Origin: Pseudomonadota bacterium
GTDB lineage: Bacteria; Pseudomonadota; Gammaproteobacteria; Arenicellales; Arenicellaceae
Direction of reading: 5' to 3'
NCBI GenBank assembly: GCA_018660405.1
Contig: JABJKL010000011.1
Location: 1-13,116 of the forward strand
Length of the DNA stretch: 13,116 nt
The position numbers and the translations under genes were made by a program. Below the pieces are notes generated by a model. The model was not told where the DNA came from, searched no databases, and saw nothing but the letters and a program-made list of their open reading frames with translations. Below are positions 1-7,815 of the stretch, piece after piece. Position 1 is the first letter of the stretch. Each line of letters starts with the position of its first letter.

Positions 1-1
1 G

Positions 2-397
2 TTGATGCCCATCGTGGCCAGCATGGGCGGTAATGCCGGTACCCAGACGCTTACTTTAGTAATACGTGGTCTATCGGTGGGTACCATCAATGCGTCAAAT
101 ATTCGCGCCGTATTGCGCAAAGAAATACTGGTTGGCGTGTTAAATGGTTTTGTGTGGGCGTGTGCAGTAGCGCTGATTGCAGGCTTGTGGTTTGGTGATC
201 CCCAATTGGGTGCGGTAATAGCGCTGGCGATGCTGGCGAATCTAGTTATCGCCGCTTTTGCCGGAGTTTTTCTACCCGTATTTTTGGAAAAGTTGGGTAT
301 AGATCCGGCATTGGCCGGAGGTGTAGCACTGACTACGGTAACTGACGTGGTTGGGTATTTCGCGGTGTTGGGGCTAGCTGCCGCCTTGTTGTTTTAG
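2..397 (+). CDS. mgtE: MgtE-type magnesium transporter, C-terminal fragment (5' end outside window)
   Basis: This is the last 131 residues of an MgtE family magnesium channel, an inner-membrane homodimer that admits Mg2+ under control of a cytosolic N and CBS domain. Only the transmembrane domain is in the window. It carries the family signature MPIVASMGGNAGTQ close to the window edge, then hydrophobic segments around residues 42-65 and 68-95, and the closing TTVTDVVGYF motif around residues 111-120, which in MgtE lies in the pore-forming last helices. The reading frame is open at base 1, so the first ATG is internal and not the start. The stop TAG is 18 bp from the stop of the convergent lnt gene. 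No clear terminator hairpin is visible between them. Family assignment is secure; the regulatory domains cannot be judged. Confidence 0.93.
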   Translation: MMPIVASMGGNAGTQTLTLVIRGLSVGTINASNIRAVLRKEILVGVLNGFVWACAVALIAGLWFGDPQLGAVIALAMLANLVIAAFAGVFLPVFLEKLGIDPALAGGVALTTVTDVVGYFAVLGLAAALLF

Positions 398-415
398 TTA
401 ACTTGTTTTATGACG

Positions 416-1939
416 CTATTTTCGTCCAAACCAAATACCCAAGCCAGCGATAAATAGTAAAAAAGCAATAATGGTGGTATTGCCAAGTCTGGCGTACAGC
501 GTTAGGCCCCTCCTTGGTTGGATATCAGCTTCCAGCAGTGCGGTCTCGAATTGCGCGCTGATCGCGAGTATTTCGCCATCGTAATCGATGATCGCCGAAG
601 GGCCTGTGTTACCGGCTCGAACCATGGGTTTGGCATTTTCCAATACGCGCATACGCGCCATTTGCAGTCGTTGATGCGGCGCGAGCGAGTCGCCGAACCA
701 GGCATCTTCGCTAAGGTTTACCAATACCGTGTTTTGGCGAGAGGCTTGTCTAAATTCCTCTTCAAACGCGTCCTCGAAGCAAATTGATATCGATAATTTT
801 AGATCATCCCCACAGTCGATAGTCTGTTGGCCATCCCAACTGCTGAAATCGGACATCGGTATTTGTAGGTAATCCAGCAGCCAGCCCAGCCAGTCAGAGA
901 ATGGCAGGAATTCGCCAAACGGTACCAAGTGCTGTTTGCGGTATATCTGGCGCGAGCCATTGCAGGTCGCAATTGCCGCGTTATAGAGTTCGGTTTCCGA
1001 TTCTTGTGCAGGGTTATAGCGCGCTTCCAGCGCGCCGAACACCAGGGTTTGGTTGGGTTGAGACAGAGCCTCCCACATTGGCTCACTGAATTCATGTACA
1101 TAAAAGGCTACGGCCGTTTCTGGCCATACCACCAGGCTTGCATTAGTCGTGCTACTTAATTCGAGATAATTCTCCAACGTCTCTTGTCGATAACTTGCTT
1201 GCCACTTACGTTCAAGGCTCACGTTGCCTTGCACTGCTGCCGCAGTAAATTCCTGCCCCGCAGGCTCTGTCCATGGCGTGTGTTTAGCGGTAAAACTCAC
1301 CGCCAGTAATACCGCCAAGCCGATGAGCAGCGGTGGCCACAGGTTTCGGCGCGCATAGGCTAATGTTAAACCGCCAGCAATCAACGCCGTGGTAAAGCTG
1401 GTTAGCACAACCCCGCCTAGCGGTGCGAAACCTGCCAGGGGGCCATCTGTTTGGCTGTAGCCAATGTTTAACCACGGAAACCCAGTGAGTACGAATCCGC
1501 GTAACACTTCCGCGACCGTCCATACGGCTGGTATGAGCAATAAAAGTCGGCAACTTCGCCCGAGCTTATTAGCGTGAGCTTGTAAATAGCCAGCAAGCAT
1601 AGGAAAGAGCGATAACACGCTTACAAAAAGAAAAACCCCGACCATCGCCATCACAGCGGGCATGTTGCCATAGATCTTCAGCGATACGTAAATCCAGCTC
1701 ACGCCAGTGACAAATAGTCCGAATCCAAATAGAAAACCAGACTGAGCAGCTTGCCTGGGGGTCTGCATTAACCAGCCATGGAATAAAAAGGCTAATGTAA
1801 ACGGTAGTATCCACCACCATCCGACGGGCGCAAATGCCAGTGTTGAAAGCGCTCCGCTTAGTATGAGTAGAACTCGATTACGCCACTTATTCAGCCGCTC
1901 TTTAGGTCGCTCATTAGAGCGTTCAGGGTGGTTTTCCAT
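416..1939 (-). CDS. lnt: Apolipoprotein N-acyltransferase
   Basis: Lnt is an inner-membrane enzyme that transfers an acyl chain from phospholipid to the N-terminal cysteine of diacylated apolipoproteins, the last step of lipoprotein maturation before Lol sorting. The 507-residue product has the family's usual length. Hydrophobic segments fill residues 22-215 (about six or seven helices), followed by a periplasmic nitrilase-like domain at about 230-475 and a final helix at about 485-505. The catalytic triad of the nitrilase fold is visible: Glu274 in VVWPETAVAF, Lys335 in YRKQHLVPFGEF and Cys387 in SICFEDAF. It is the last gene of the miaB-lnt cluster, 15 bp downstream of corC, so it is probably co-transcribed. 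The ATG start has only a weak ribosome binding site, which suggests coupling to corC. The N-terminal 20 residues are polar and basic, as expected for a cytoplasmic tail. Confidence 0.97.
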   Translation of the reverse strand: MENHPERSNERPKERLNKWRNRVLLILSGALSTLAFAPVGWWWILPFTLAFLFHGWLMQTPRQAAQSGFLFGFGLFVTGVSWIYVSLKIYGNMPAVMAMVGVFLFVSVLSLFPMLAGYLQAHANKLGRSCRLLLLIPAVWTVAEVLRGFVLTGFPWLNIGYSQTDGPLAGFAPLGGVVLTSFTTALIAGGLTLAYARRNLWPPLLIGLAVLLAVSFTAKHTPWTEPAGQEFTAAAVQGNVSLERKWQASYRQETLENYLELSSTTNASLVVWPETAVAFYVHEFSEPMWEALSQPNQTLVFGALEARYNPAQESETELYNAAIATCNGSRQIYRKQHLVPFGEFLPFSDWLGWLLDYLQIPMSDFSSWDGQQTIDCGDDLKLSISICFEDAFEEEFRQASRQNTVLVNLSEDAWFGDSLAPHQRLQMARMRVLENAKPMVRAGNTGPSAIIDYDGEILAISAQFETALLEADIQPRRGLTLYARLGNTTIIAFLLFIAGLGIWFGRK

Positions 1940-1954
1940 CGTTAGTGGAGGGTA

Positions 1955-2836
1955 TTAAACAGAGGGTGGTTCATTTTCTGGAGAGGCAGCAAAAACGCGT
2001 ACCAAATGAATATGGCGATGATCCGCATGCACTATCTCCATCGAGAGTCCCGCCATTTCGAATTTTTCCCCGCGTTGTGCGATATGGCCGGTGTGCTTGA
2101 GGATGAGGCCGCCAATGGTGTCGTAGCGTTTATCCTTAAAGTGAGTACCAAAATATTTGTTGAAATCTTCCAGTGGCAAGATTGCTTTAACGACATGGTC
2201 TCCGCCGTAGAGTTTACGGATGAGTTTGAAGTCGTCATCGACATCGTGTTCGTCGTCAATTTCACCTACGATCTGCTCCAGCACGTCTTCGATCGTGACC
2301 AGGCCAGATACACCACCGTACTCATCGACCACAATGGCCATATGGTTTCGGGTGCTGCGAAATTCGGCTAGTAATACATTCAGACGCTTGCTTTCTGGCA
2401 CGAACACGGCCGGGCGAAGCAAGTCATGCAAGTTGAAGCGTTTGCGTTGCTGGGCATCAAAAAAACGTAATATATCTTTGGCGAGTAAAATACCGGTAAT
2501 TTCATCGTCATCTGGATCGAGAACGGGAAATCGTGAATGTGCGCTTTTGATCAATACATCAAGGCATTGTTCGAGTGAGTAATCGTTGTCGAGCAAGACC
2601 GCTTGTGAGCGTGGAATCATGATATCGCGAACCCGCAAATCCGCAACGCCTAGAATGCGGTGAATGGTGTCCAGCGCTTCTTGATCCAATATACCGTCTT
2701 TTTGTGAACGGTTTAGCATGTCCATCAGCTCGCCGCGAGATTGCGGTGCCGTGGAGAAGGCTCGGGAGTGAAATTTGTTGAGTGCTTTCTTGAGTCGCCC
2801 TAACATGGGTGACGGGGGTTCGTCTTCATTTTCCAT
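1955..2836 (-). CDS. corC: CorC/YbeX-family CBS-domain protein (magnesium/cobalt efflux-associated)
   Basis: The protein has 293 residues and no transmembrane segment. It matches the soluble CorC/YbeX type: a basic N-terminal stretch, two CBS motifs at about residues 70-128 (RDIMIPRSQAV, then SRFPVLDPDDDEITGILLAKD) and 137-193 (MAIVVDEYGGVSGLVTIEDV), and a C-terminal CorC_HlyC/transporter-associated domain at about 205-285. In enterobacteria ybeX is linked genetically to magnesium and cobalt efflux and to ribosome-related phenotypes; the biochemical role remains debated. It lies between ybeY and lnt, with 30 bp and 15 bp gaps, which is the conserved order. The ATG start is supported by homologous N-termini, although only a distant GGAG lies upstream. 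I prefer the YbeX reading over a haemolysin (HlyC/TlyC) one because of this gene order. Confidence 0.94.
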   Translation of the reverse strand: MENEDEPPSPMLGRLKKALNKFHSRAFSTAPQSRGELMDMLNRSQKDGILDQEALDTIHRILGVADLRVRDIMIPRSQAVLLDNDYSLEQCLDVLIKSAHSRFPVLDPDDDEITGILLAKDILRFFDAQQRKRFNLHDLLRPAVFVPESKRLNVLLAEFRSTRNHMAIVVDEYGGVSGLVTIEDVLEQIVGEIDDEHDVDDDFKLIRKLYGGDHVVKAILPLEDFNKYFGTHFKDKRYDTIGGLILKHTGHIAQRGEKFEMAGLSMEIVHADHRHIHLVRVFAASPENEPPSV

Positions 2837-2866
2837 CTGCGTTATTGTTCGATATCTCCGATCTAT

Positions 2867-3355
2867 TTAATACACTTGATAGGGGTTCGGATAGCCCAGT
2901 TTAGCAAGAATTTTGATCTCCAGTGCTTCCATTGTTATTGCGTCGCTGTCTTTGTTGTGATCAAAATCGTAAAGATGGAGTACTCCATGAACCACCATAT
3001 GGCACCAATGTGCCGTTACAGATTTGCTCTGATCATTCGCCTCTTCCATAATAATCGGTGCGCAAATCACGATATCACCCATTGGCAAGCCCGATTCGTC
3101 GCCTATGTTTTCCGCGGGTAGTTCGGGAATATCGGCGGGGAAAGAAAGCACATTCGTGACCTTGGCTTTTTCACGGTAATTAGCATTTAACCCAAGCATT
3201 TCCGTTTTATCGACGATGCGCAGAAGAATTTCGCGATGCTCACTTTTAGATGCAGAATCCTTGGCGCCGTATTTCCTGGCACATAGTGCCCAGCTTTCGA
3301 GCATGTCGGTGGGTGGGTGTTCGCAGTCGCTGGCAATTTGAATGGCAATACTCAA
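2867..3355 (-). CDS. ybeY: Endoribonuclease YbeY, 16S rRNA 3'-end maturation factor
   Basis: YbeY is a zinc-dependent single-strand RNase implicated in 16S rRNA 3' processing and late-stage 70S quality control. The product has 162 residues, the normal family length. The metal-binding signature HGVLHLYDFDH is intact, giving His123, His127 and His133 as predicted zinc ligands. The preceding conserved block KVTNVLSFPAD (about 65-75) and MGDIVIC (about 92-98) are also present. Translation starts at TTG overlapping the phoH stop in a TTGA arrangement, with AAGG a few bases upstream, so translation is probably coupled to phoH. There is no ATG that would give the expected family N-terminus. Position between phoH and corC agrees with the assignment. 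Confidence 0.96.
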   Translation of the reverse strand: MSIAIQIASDCEHPPTDMLESWALCARKYGAKDSASKSEHREILLRIVDKTEMLGLNANYREKAKVTNVLSFPADIPELPAENIGDESGLPMGDIVICAPIIMEEANDQSKSVTAHWCHMVVHGVLHLYDFDHNKDSDAITMEALEIKILAKLGYPNPYQVY

Positions 3356-4377
3356 GCAGAACCTTTTTTTGTGGGCCGTTTTTTTACCTTATCTTTTTCC
3401 GCCTTTCCTTTTTCTGCCTTTTCGTAGGCATTAACAATGCGTTGCACCAGAGGATGTCGCACAATGTCCACGTCCGTTAGGTGGCAGATCGATAAATCTT
3501 TTATCTTCTCCAAAATACCTACCGCATGTCGCAAGCCTGACTGGGTGCTTGTGGGCAAATCAATCTGAGTCACATCACCCGTGATAACCGCCTGTGAACC
3601 AAAACCAATACGTGTGAGGAACATCTTCATTTGCTGGATAGTAGTGTTTTGAGCTTCATCCAGAATGATGAACGCATCATTAAGTGTTCTGCCGCGCATG
3701 TAGGCCAGCGGCGCTAACTCAATAATGTTCCTGTCCATTAAGTTGGCGACTTTTTCAGCCCCCAGCAATTCGTCGAGTGCGTCGTATAATGGCCGTACGT
3801 AGGGGTCAACTTTCTGACCAATATCGCCGGGCAAAAAGCCAAGGTGCTCGCCAGCTTCAACCACTGGCCGGGTCAACACAATGCGCGACACCGACCCTTG
3901 CGTGAGTTCCCGTACAGCACTGGCTACCGCCAGAAACGTTTTGCCGGTGCCTGCAGGTCCAACGCCGAAGGTGATGGTGTGTTCGTAAATTTTCTTGAGG
4001 TAATGTGATTGGTTGGCTGTTTTGGCCGATATTTGCTTTCGTGGTGTAGAAAACCCAAAAAGTGCGTCAGTTTCTTCGTTCATCTTCTCGTGTGCATCTT
4101 TGATAGTTTGTTGATTGACGCCCTGGATCATTTGGAAAATAACTTCATTGTTAATTTCGGTCTTTGCCGATAATTCATACAATTTCTGAATGATCAGGCT
4201 CGCGCGTTCGACCGCCACAGCGTCACCTTTGAGAATAAAGCTTCCACTGCGGTGGTTCAACTTTACCGCCATGTGCTCCTCAATGTATTGAAGATGCTGA
4301 TTGTGCCCGCCACACAGTGCCGCCAACCGATTGTTCTCAAGCGGCGCCAGAGACAGGGTTTTGGAATTTAAACTCAA
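3352..4377 (-). CDS. ybeZ: PhoH-like ATPase (YbeZ)
   Basis: This is a 341-residue PhoH family P-loop NTPase, the usual partner of YbeY, thought to act as an RNA-associated ATPase or helicase-like factor. Residues about 10-70 form the N-terminal KH-like region. The ATPase core starts near 125, with Walker A GPAGTGKT at 140-147 and Walker B IILDEAQN at about 237-244; the motif LTRPVVEAGEHLGFLPGD (about 168-185) is typical of PhoH. The C-terminal tail from about 318 is a lysine-rich low-complexity stretch, plausibly RNA-binding. The start is a TTG overlapping the miaB TGA (TTGA), and the first residues align with YbeZ. No clear Shine-Dalgarno is seen, which fits translational coupling. It again overlaps ybeY by 4 bp at its own end. 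Confidence 0.95.
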   Translation of the reverse strand: MSLNSKTLSLAPLENNRLAALCGGHNQHLQYIEEHMAVKLNHRSGSFILKGDAVAVERASLIIQKLYELSAKTEINNEVIFQMIQGVNQQTIKDAHEKMNEETDALFGFSTPRKQISAKTANQSHYLKKIYEHTITFGVGPAGTGKTFLAVASAVRELTQGSVSRIVLTRPVVEAGEHLGFLPGDIGQKVDPYVRPLYDALDELLGAEKVANLMDRNIIELAPLAYMRGRTLNDAFIILDEAQNTTIQQMKMFLTRIGFGSQAVITGDVTQIDLPTSTQSGLRHAVGILEKIKDLSICHLTDVDIVRHPLVQRIVNAYEKAEKGKAEKDKVKKRPTKKGSA

Positions 4378-5732
4378 GCGGTTTTTAGTGTCGTCGCCGA
4401 GGCGATGCGACCGCGCAGGGAATTGGGTAAAGACTCGGTGATCACCACATCCAGAAACTGCCCGATCAATTGATCTGAACCATCAAAGTTAACCACCCGA
4501 TTATTCTCGGTGCGGCCGCTCATCTGCGTACTACCTTTACGTGCGGCGCGATCTACCAGCACCGATTGAACCGTTCCCACCATTGACTTGCTGATGTTAG
4601 ACGCCATTTCATTAATGCGGGTTTGCAGGCGTGCAAGACGTTCCTTTTTAACCTCTATTGGCACATTATCGACCAGATCAGAGGCTGGCGTGCCCGGCCG
4701 GGGACTATAGATAAAGCTAAACGATTGGTCATAGCCCACGGTTTCTATCAATCTCATGGTGTTTTCAAAGTCTTCATCGGTCTCGCCTGGAAAACCAACA
4801 ATAAAGTCGGACGACATCGAAATGCCCGGACGTATTTTGCGCAAGCGCTCAATAATCTGTAGATAGTCGCTAGCGGTATAGCGGCGTTTCATTGCTTGCA
4901 GTATGCGATCTGAGCCACTTTGCACCGGTAAATGCAGGTGACTAACCAACTGTGGCACATCGGAGTACGCATCAATCAGATTGTCGGTGAATTCCAGTGG
5001 ATGTGAAGTGAGGTAACGAATGCGTTCAATGCCATCGATTTCTGCCAGGTAACGAATCAACAGTGCAAGATCGGCAATTTCCCCATCGTGCATAGGCCCG
5101 CGGTAGGCATTCACATTTTGGCCAAGCAGCGAAATTTCACGAACGCCCTGTTCCGCCAGGCCAAAACATTCCGCAATGACGTCGTCGAACTCTCGGGAGA
5201 ATTCTTCACCGCGAGTGTAGGGCACTACACAGAACGAGCAGTACTTGCTGCAACCTTCCATAATTGATACGTAAGCTTTAACTCTGTCCTCAACCCCCTC
5301 GATCCTGGGCGGCGGTAGAGAATCGAATTTTTCGATTTCGGGAAAACTAATATCAATGGATGGTGTTCGCGTCTCAATCACATCTTTATACAGACCCGGC
5401 ACACGATGCAGGGTTTGGGGGCCAAACACCATATCGACGTACGGTGCGCGTTTGGTAATACCATCACCTTCCTGGCTGGCGACGCATCCGCCAACACCAA
5501 TCACCAGATCTGGATTGGTCTTTTTAAAATGCTTCCAGCGACCCAGTTGATGGAACACCTTCTCTTGAGCCTTTTCTCGCACGGAGCAAGTATTGAGCAG
5601 CAATAGATCTGCCTCTTCCGGCGTATCGGACAATTCCATTCCATGGCTTTCGTGCATGGCGTCCAGCAACCTGCCAGAGTCATACTCGTTCATTTGGCAG
5701 CCAAAGGTTTTAATGTAAATCTTCTTGCTCAT
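4374..5732 (-). CDS. miaB: tRNA-2-methylthio-N6-dimethylallyladenosine synthase MiaB
   Basis: MiaB is a radical SAM methylthiotransferase that converts i6A37 to ms2i6A37 in tRNAs reading UNN codons. The 452 residues show the three domains in order. The N-terminal UPF0004 domain has its three cluster-binding cysteines at Cys12 (FGCQMNEYDS), Cys49 (NTCSVREKA) and Cys83 (GGCVAS). The radical SAM core has CSKYCSFC, giving Cys161, Cys165 and Cys168 for the SAM-binding 4Fe-4S cluster. A TRAM domain lies at about 382-446. All six ligands are present, so the enzyme should be active. It is the first gene of the operon; a promoter lies about 80 bp upstream. The ATG fits the family N-terminus, though no strong ribosome binding site is visible. 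Confidence 0.97.
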   Translation of the reverse strand: MSKKIYIKTFGCQMNEYDSGRLLDAMHESHGMELSDTPEEADLLLLNTCSVREKAQEKVFHQLGRWKHFKKTNPDLVIGVGGCVASQEGDGITKRAPYVDMVFGPQTLHRVPGLYKDVIETRTPSIDISFPEIEKFDSLPPPRIEGVEDRVKAYVSIMEGCSKYCSFCVVPYTRGEEFSREFDDVIAECFGLAEQGVREISLLGQNVNAYRGPMHDGEIADLALLIRYLAEIDGIERIRYLTSHPLEFTDNLIDAYSDVPQLVSHLHLPVQSGSDRILQAMKRRYTASDYLQIIERLRKIRPGISMSSDFIVGFPGETDEDFENTMRLIETVGYDQSFSFIYSPRPGTPASDLVDNVPIEVKKERLARLQTRINEMASNISKSMVGTVQSVLVDRAARKGSTQMSGRTENNRVVNFDGSDQLIGQFLDVVITESLPNSLRGRIASATTLKTA

Positions 5733-5811
5733 ACACGTGCAAGCTGTTGTAAATACTAAAGGTAACAGCTCGAAATAGCCTTAATTCTGGTGCTCTATTC
5801 AGGGGCGGGCA

Positions 5812-5839
5812 AGTATAGGCGAAATAGTATGCCTGTAAA
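5812..5839 (-). promoter_or_regulatory. Predicted sigma70-type promoter of the miaB operon
   Basis: On the minus strand there is TTTACA (-35, bases 5834-5839) and TATACT (-10, bases 5812-5817) separated by 16 bp. Each hexamer differs from consensus at one position. Transcription would begin near 5805, leaving a 5' leader of about 70 nt before the miaB ATG. No other gene lies between. The M20 hydrolase gene upstream reads in the same direction and ends 55 bp before the -35, so some readthrough is possible. Confidence 0.65.
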
Positions 5840-5893
5840 CCATTTGATGGCCTGAATCATTTTTCAAATCGTATTAATTAGGCGACGCTGAAA

Positions 5894-7510
5894 CTACTCA
5901 TCGGCTGGCTTAATCAGTTGAGGGTAGTCGATACCCAATTGATCAAGATAGGTATCGTACGTCGATGGGTCGTAATAAAATTCCCTCTGCTGTTCACGGT
6001 ACTGCTCCATAATCACAGCATTCTTCTCGATAGCAGGCGTGTCTTCATCGGTGATGAACGGCGAATAAGTGCCGTCGACGGTCTGTACTTCGTCGAAGTA
6101 TTTCCAGGCATTGTCGAGTAGCGACTCGTCCTGCAGTAAGTCGATCATCGTTGCGGCGAGCACTTTCGCACCCGCAGTTGAGCCTTTGTGCGCAATGGGT
6201 GTAGCCATCGCCATGCTGCTCGACCAGTGGTGAAATTGCAGATCCTTAACATTTGCCGGGTATCTGAGCGTAACGGTGGGTACGTTCCAGGATATATCTC
6301 CAATATCATCAGAACCTCCCGACACCGGTTCCTCCGTAGGTTCGTTAATGCCCGTGACTTCTGTTGCCAGGCCGGTTATTTCGTCTGCCGCCATGAGCTC
6401 CTGTAAAGCTCTGGCATATTTTTGATCGTCTTCGGACCATACGGGTAAACCCACTGCCTGTATGTTATTGCCCATTGCCAATGCGATCGGTTGGTTGAAA
6501 TGGCGCGGGTAAGCAGTGCCAACAATACGTCGTGAAACACTCGTACCGGTCATCATCGCAGCGCCTTCGGCAATCTGTTGCAACGCGTCGAAATTCTGCT
6601 GAATTTTTTCCGCAGTGATTTCACGCACGAAATACCAGACAGTGGCCGTTGAGGGCACAACATTGGGTTGGTCACCGCCGTTGACAATGACGTAGTGTGA
6701 ACGTTGCAGCGGATGCAGATGTTCCCGTTTGTAGTTCCAGCCGACATTCATTAATTCAACCGCGTCCAAAGCGCTAAGCCCTTTCCACGGGTCGCCCGCG
6801 CCGTGAGCCGCAACACCATCGAATGTATATTCCACAGAAACCAGACCGGTACCCCTTGGCCGCCCCCAACTGACGCTCAGGTTATTGGAAACGTGGCTGA
6901 ACAGAACCGCGTCAACATCTTTGAATCGCTCGTCTCTGGCGAACCAGGCTTTGGTGCCAAGCAGTTCTTCGGCGATTCCCGGCCAGAGTACGATGGTTCC
7001 AGGCAGGTTTTCACGCTGCATAATTTCCTTTACCGCCAGCGCTGCGGTGATGTTCACTGCCTGTCCGGAGTTGTGCCCTTCACCGTGGCCAGGTGCTCCC
7101 TCAATCATCGGCTGGCGATAAGCGACGCCCGGCATCTGTGAAGATTTTGGAATGCCATCAACGTCTGAACCGAGTGCGATAACGGGTTCACCGCTGCCCC
7201 AGGTCGCCCACCAGGCGCTAGGTATTCCCGAGACGCCGAGTTCTATCGTAAATCCGTTTTCTTCCAGGAGTTTGGTCACATAGCGCTGGGTCTCAAATTC
7301 CTGAAAGCCCAATTCTGAGAACGAAAACAAACTATCGGCAATTTCCTGTGTCAGTTTCTGCTTATCACTGACTATCTGCACGACCTCGGCTTTGAGTCCA
7401 GTTAACTCGGGCCGCGAGTCCTCATCAGCAACGGTTTGGTCCTGACTAAAAACCATTGAGCTGGCGGTAGATAAAATGACCAAAGTAATGAATGCATGAA
7501 AACGCTGCAT
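5894..7510 (-). CDS. Secreted M20-family metallopeptidase/amidohydrolase (AbgB-like)
   Basis: Predicted 538-residue zinc hydrolase of the M20 peptidase superfamily, nearest in style to the AbgB/aminobenzoyl-glutamate and amino-acid amidohydrolases. The start at 7510 is chosen because GGGAGAA lies 4 bases before this ATG and the first 22 residues form a signal peptide (hydrophobic FITLVILSTASSMVF, cleavage after VFS), so the enzyme should be periplasmic or exported. An upstream in-frame ATG at 7672 would add 54 residues and hide the signal peptide. Visible core motifs are ALGSDVDGIP (Asp116 region), GHGEGHNSG at 141-149, GIAEELLGTK with the Glu-Glu pair at 181-182, and HVSNN at about 206. Late His-rich FHHWSSSMAMATPIAHKG probably supplies the last metal ligand. 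Many M20D relatives have Cys where GHGEGHN has Glu. The substrate is unknown. It is monocistronic. Confidence 0.85.
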   Translation of the reverse strand: MQRFHAFITLVILSTASSMVFSQDQTVADEDSRPELTGLKAEVVQIVSDKQKLTQEIADSLFSFSELGFQEFETQRYVTKLLEENGFTIELGVSGIPSAWWATWGSGEPVIALGSDVDGIPKSSQMPGVAYRQPMIEGAPGHGEGHNSGQAVNITAALAVKEIMQRENLPGTIVLWPGIAEELLGTKAWFARDERFKDVDAVLFSHVSNNLSVSWGRPRGTGLVSVEYTFDGVAAHGAGDPWKGLSALDAVELMNVGWNYKREHLHPLQRSHYVIVNGGDQPNVVPSTATVWYFVREITAEKIQQNFDALQQIAEGAAMMTGTSVSRRIVGTAYPRHFNQPIALAMGNNIQAVGLPVWSEDDQKYARALQELMAADEITGLATEVTGINEPTEEPVSGGSDDIGDISWNVPTVTLRYPANVKDLQFHHWSSSMAMATPIAHKGSTAGAKVLAATMIDLLQDESLLDNAWKYFDEVQTVDGTYSPFITDEDTPAIEKNAVIMEQYREQQREFYYDPSTYDTYLDQLGIDYPQLIKPADE

Positions 7511-7815
7511 AATTTCTCCCGAAGATGATTCACGGATCTTAATTGAATGGCTATCATGATACCGCAGTGTGTCGAAATTAGTCATCGACAGTCTTATAGC
7601 CTTTGTTGGGATAGCAGGCTGCCCAATAACTGTTATTGAAAATGCTAAAGTGTACCGGTATGTTATTCGCACTCAGATCGCACAATGAAAGGTATCCATA
7701 TGAAGTTACGGGGTTTTTAGAATTTTCTCCCAAGCTGCATATAAGAACATATCAGGTCATGCGCCTGTTATTCCTTTGTTATAAGTCGATGAAATGATCG
7801 AAAAGCTTACAGACA
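7511..7815. other. Intergenic region between divergent hydrolase and VFINCPFD genes
   Basis: This 305-bp stretch separates two divergently transcribed genes, so it should hold both promoters. I see no hexamer pair good enough to call either one; TATAAG-like boxes occur on both strands, near 7600 (minus) and near 7780 (plus), without convincing -35 partners. A tiny + strand frame at 7685-7720 (11 codons) has no supporting family and is not called. There is no tRNA, no repeat and no obvious attachment site. Base composition becomes more AT-rich toward the right end, which fits the start of the accessory segment. Confidence 0.5.

Noticed and set aside
398..415. A bidirectional terminator between mgtE and lnt
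   Set aside because: Only 18 bases separate the stops and I see no stable GC-rich hairpin with a T run.
7511..7672. An N-terminal extension of the M20 hydrolase by 54 residues
   Set aside because: The extension has no family similarity, would bury the signal peptide, and the internal ATG at 7510 has a good GGGAGAA ribosome binding site.
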